NCBI GenBank assembly: GCA_937870805.1 | Contig: CALMZT010000474.1 | Span: forward strand, 1 to 8,065 | DNA from: an uncultured Chloroflexota bacterium | GTDB taxonomy: Bacteria; Chloroflexota; Anaerolineae; Aggregatilineales; Phototrophicaceae | DNA length: 8,065 nt | Direction of reading: 5' to 3' | Shown here: positions 5,957-8,065 of the stretch, piece by piece | Numbering within the stretch: position 1 is the first letter of the stretch | How the letters are laid out: every line of letters starts with the position of its first letter | The notes under the pieces: model-generated | Databases searched by the model: none | Told to the model about the DNA's origin: nothing | The model's input: only the letters and a program-made list of their open reading frames with translations | Position numbers and translations under genes: made by a program

Positions 5957-6040
5957 TGCCGAGGAAGGGAGTCGAACCCTTACCCCCTTGCGAGGACTAC
6001 GCCCTGAACGTAGCGCGTCTGCCAATTCCGCCACCCCGGC
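5957..6040 (-). tRNA. tRNA-Leu (anticodon CAG)
   Basis: The reverse strand folds as an 84-base class II tRNA. The acceptor stem GCCGGGG pairs with CCTCGGC with one G-T, and the discriminator base is A. The D-loop region is GAATTGGCAGA. The anticodon stem CTACG/CGTAG carries the loop TTCAGGG, with CAG at 6004-6006 reading CUG leucine codons. A 15-base long variable arm follows, then the T-arm AAGGG-TTCGACT-CCCTT. The long variable arm and the A discriminator are leucine features. The 3' CCA is not encoded; CAC follows the discriminator, so CCA must be added after transcription. Confidence 0.95.
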
Positions 6041-6053
6041 ATGGATAAAGGAA

Positions 6054-6081
6054 ATTCTAACAGAGATTACGTTACTGTCAA
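6054..6081 (-). promoter_or_regulatory. Strong sigma70-type promoter of the tRNA-Leu gene
   Basis: On the minus strand a perfect TTGACA (6076-6081) is followed after 16 bases by TAGAAT (6054-6059, five of six), with TG one base upstream giving an extended -10. Transcription would start near 6047, about 7 bases before the mature tRNA 5' end. Confidence 0.65.
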
Positions 6082-6107
6082 TGCTCAAATCGTTGAAATG
6101 ACGTAGG

Positions 6108-6136
6108 TTTACGTGCGCTATAGGCTGCTTTATAAT
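6108..6136 (+). promoter_or_regulatory. Candidate distal promoter of the SH3b serine hydrolase gene
   Basis: TTTACG (6108-6113, four of six) and a perfect TATAAT (6131-6136) are 17 bases apart. A start near 6143 would give a leader of roughly 180 bases carrying the paired palindromes at 6195-6239. Confidence 0.4.
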
Positions 6137-6194
6137 GTTTTTTGATTTTCATTCGTGAATGGATTAACAAGCGGTTTATGCAGCTTTCCCACCA

Positions 6195-6239
6195 GACACT
6201 AAAGTGTCCGGCTGCCAAAGTACCACGTTCACTGAAGTG
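6195..6239. promoter_or_regulatory. Two CACTRAAGTG dyads, possible tandem operator
   Basis: CACTAAAGTG (6197-6206, inside the longer inverted repeat GACACT-AA-AGTGTC at 6195-6208) and CACTGAAGTG (6230-6239) are 33 bases apart, close to three helical turns. Both lie between the two candidate promoters of the downstream gene. A dimeric regulator could bind both on one face of the DNA. Confidence 0.3.
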
Positions 6240-6270
6240 GACAGAAAAGGCTTTTCGGCAACAGTTACAA

Positions 6271-6300
6271 TTGTCGGGTTAATTTCCACAAGCGTATAAA
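6271..6300 (+). promoter_or_regulatory. Candidate proximal promoter of the SH3b serine hydrolase gene
   Basis: TTGTCG (6271-6276, four of six) and TATAAA (6295-6300, five of six) are 18 bases apart. Transcription would begin near 6307, leaving a leader of about 20 bases. A short inverted repeat, ATAAAC/GTTTAT (6296-6301, 6307-6312), overlaps the -10 element and start point. Confidence 0.3.
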
Positions 6301-6326
6301 CTTCTTGTTTATGGTAGACACAGCTT

Positions 6327-8015
6327 ATGATGTTTAAGCGTTTTGTTTTGATTGTTGGTCTCCTTACGTTACTTCTGCCCGCGCTTGTTTTTGGGCAAAC
6401 GGGCGTCTTTGCCGAAGCCGTCGGACAAGCCAATCTGCGCGCAACAACCGACACCACCGCGGAACTGTTAGGGCAAATCCTCAACGGCACGCGCTACCCG
6501 GTGATCGGGCGCAGTCAATTTTACCCCTGGCTGCTGCTCGGCGATACGACGACGTTTCAACCTATCGGTTGGGTATTCGCGGATTTGGTGACGGTTTACG
6601 GTGATCTCAACACCGTGCCATTTTCCACGCTCGTCGTGGAACGCGGCGCAGCGAACAATGTACCCAACGCCACACCGACGCTTACGCTGCCTGCTTCGCT
6701 GCCAACGCCGACTTCAGGGGCAGCGCCTACCGCTGCGCCGACTGTCCCGCCTAACGCGCTGATCGGTATCGCGCAGGGTGAAATCAACATTCGTTTTGGT
6801 CCCGGCGTCGATTACCCGCGCATCGGCATTGCACGGGCGGGCGAACAGTTCGCCGTGACAGGCTATCACACGCAGTATCCCTGGATACAAATCAATTATC
6901 CCTCGTCGCCCAATGGCTACGGCTGGGTGTCCAACGGCTTGCTAGAGATTCAAGGCGACATTTTCACGCTGCCTGCCATCGTACAGACGCGCTTCATTCT
7001 GCCCGCGATGACGGCGACGCCGCAGGTCGTACAGCCAAGCACGCTGCTCGGCGCGACACCTGTTGCCATCAGTCCCCAGTTTCAGGCACTCGGCAATCAA
7101 CTGTGGACGATGATTCTCGGCGCAGGCTTTGACCCCGAAACCAGCACACTCGGCGCGCTGTTCCTGATGGATTTGCAAACAGGCGAAGCGATCACCTTCG
7201 GCAACGACATCGCCTTCAGCGGCATGAGCATCAACAAAATCGCCATCCTCGCCGACCTGTACCGCACGCTGGATGTGCCGCCGAACAATGAACAAGCATA
7301 CACCATCGTCAGCGCCATGATGTGCAGCGAAAACACCTCGACTAACGACATGCTGGCGATCATCGGCAACGGTGACGAAATACAGGGCGCGGCGCACGTC
7401 ACCGAGTTTATGCAGCAGTTGGGCTTGGAGCGCTCATTTATCCTCGCGCCCTATGTCATCGACCCTAATTATGTAACGCCCGTTGCTATCGCGGCACCTG
7501 TCACCAACGCCGACCAGACCAGCGCGCAGCCCGACAGCTATAACCAGATGACGGTTGATGAAATCGGCTGGCTGCTCAACAGTATTTACCAGTGTGCGTA
7601 TAACGATGGCGGTCCGTTGATGACGACGTTTCCGGGACAGTTTGACGCCCGCGAATGTCAGCAGATGCTGTACGTGATGAGTGGAAACCGTATCGGCGCG
7701 CTGATCGAGGCAGGCGTTCCTGAAGGGACGCGCGTGGCACATAAGCATGGCTGGATTAATGACACGCATGGCGACGCGGGGATTGTGTTCACGCCGGGCG
7801 GTGATTATGTGCTGGTCGTCACGCTGCATATCCCGACGTGGGTGGATTTCAGCATTTCGTTCCCACTAATCGGAGAGGTGTCGCGCACGGTGTACAACTA
7901 CTTCAATCCCGCAGCGCCGTTAGCCGCGATCCGCGACGAAGAAGTGCCCAACTGTGATATGAGCGCGAACGGCAGTGTGATTTCGGATCTGATGTCGTAT
8001 ACGTTCGAGGGCTAG
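6327..8015 (+). CDS. Secreted protein: two SH3b domains plus class A beta-lactamase/DD-peptidase-like serine hydrolase
   Basis: The 562-residue protein starts with a signal peptide (about 1-23: KR, hydrophobic core, VFGQ). The first SH3b domain is at about 28-95 (ANLRATTDTTAELLGQ...GWVFADLV). A Pro/Thr/Ala linker (112-142) leads to a second SH3b at about 145-210 (INIRFGPGVDYPRIG...YGWVSNGLL). SH3b domains commonly bind cell-wall peptides. The rest (about 250-530) has the penicillin-recognising serine hydrolase pattern: SINK (S301, K304), SEN (334-336) in place of SDN, and KHG (473-475) in place of KTG. Residues 369-411, where the omega-loop glutamate of true class A beta-lactamases should lie, contain no Glu. 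This favours a cell-wall peptidase-like or altered hydrolase over a penicillinase. Cysteines 333, 423, 444 and 543 could pair outside the cell. The ATG at 6327 is followed by another at 6330, and the only ribosome-site hint is GGTAG at 6313-6317. It stands alone. Confidence 0.88.
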   Translation: MMFKRFVLIVGLLTLLLPALVFGQTGVFAEAVGQANLRATTDTTAELLGQILNGTRYPVIGRSQFYPWLLLGDTTTFQPIGWVFADLVTVYGDLNTVPFSTLVVERGAANNVPNATPTLTLPASLPTPTSGAAPTAAPTVPPNALIGIAQGEINIRFGPGVDYPRIGIARAGEQFAVTGYHTQYPWIQINYPSSPNGYGWVSNGLLEIQGDIFTLPAIVQTRFILPAMTATPQVVQPSTLLGATPVAISPQFQALGNQLWTMILGAGFDPETSTLGALFLMDLQTGEAITFGNDIAFSGMSINKIAILADLYRTLDVPPNNEQAYTIVSAMMCSENTSTNDMLAIIGNGDEIQGAAHVTEFMQQLGLERSFILAPYVIDPNYVTPVAIAAPVTNADQTSAQPDSYNQMTVDEIGWLLNSIYQCAYNDGGPLMTTFPGQFDARECQQMLYVMSGNRIGALIEAGVPEGTRVAHKHGWINDTHGDAGIVFTPGGDYVLVVTLHIPTWVDFSISFPLIGEVSRTVYNYFNPAAPLAAIRDEEVPNCDMSANGSVISDLMSYTFEG

Positions 8016-8024
8016 AACTCACGA

Positions 8025-8050
8025 GAACAAGGGGATTAATCCCCTTGTTC
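8025..8050. terminator. Perfect 26-base palindrome, terminator-like, copy 2
   Basis: GAACAAGGGGATT is followed directly by its reverse complement, 10 bases after the stop codon of the serine hydrolase gene. It shares the AACAAGGGG arm with the palindrome at 875-898. Its tail (AAAGTG) is less T-rich than at copy 1. Confidence 0.5.
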
Positions 8051-8065
8051 AAAGTGTGGCGAGGT

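Noticed and set aside
5702..6007. 101-codon plus-strand open frame ending in CRGRESNPYPLA
   Set aside because: It overlaps the GyrI-like gene in another frame and runs through the terminator into the antisense of the tRNA.
5876..6088. 70-codon minus-strand open frame containing GVAELADALRSG
   Set aside because: It is the translation of the tRNA-Leu gene and its flanks, a common annotation artefact.
6176..6490. 104-codon minus-strand open frame upstream of and overlapping the serine hydrolase gene
   Set aside because: It has no signature, overlaps the signal-peptide coding region of a well-supported gene and covers the regulatory region.

Overview
The window looks like chromosomal DNA of an environmental bacterium, most likely a member of the Chloroflexota (Anaerolineae-like). 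That placement is inferred from gene style: a secreted protein joining SH3b domains to a beta-lactamase fold, a divergent FtsB/DivIC-like protein, a PA14-type surface protein, and repeat-rich intergenic DNA. It is not proven by any marker gene. There is no phage, transposase or CRISPR content, and base composition looks even throughout.

Layout. Positions 2-817 (+) hold the 3' end of a secreted or surface protein with a PA14-like region. Two hairpins follow it. Positions 1002-4277 (+) form a tight three-gene unit: a guanylate kinase-like protein fused to a degenerate Nudix-like domain, a YgfZ/CAF17-type folate-binding Fe-S protein, and a four-segment membrane protein of no family I recognise. 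Converging on it is a single-pass FtsB/DivIC-like coiled-coil protein (4431-4883, -). A 406-base non-coding stretch (4884-5289) follows. It is built largely of short tandem repeats and one long inverted repeat. Next come a GyrI-like small-molecule-binding protein (5290-5913, +) and a convergent tRNA-Leu(CAG) (5957-6040, -), which share one bidirectional terminator. The last gene (6327-8015, +) encodes a secreted protein with two SH3b domains and a class A beta-lactamase/DD-peptidase-like domain. It ends in a palindrome that is almost a copy of the one near position 875.

How the genes relate. The 1002-4277 genes are spaced 16 and 2 bases apart and are probably co-transcribed, but I see no shared pathway. 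The FtsB-like protein and the SH3b serine hydrolase both suggest cell-envelope and division work, but they are separate transcription units.

The most unusual item is the guanylate kinase-Nudix fusion. Its Nudix box has lost the metal-binding glutamates, and its kinase site carries several non-standard residues. Next in interest are the serine hydrolase with variant active-site motifs and the repeat families between genes. I do not see evidence for a complete new multi-gene system.
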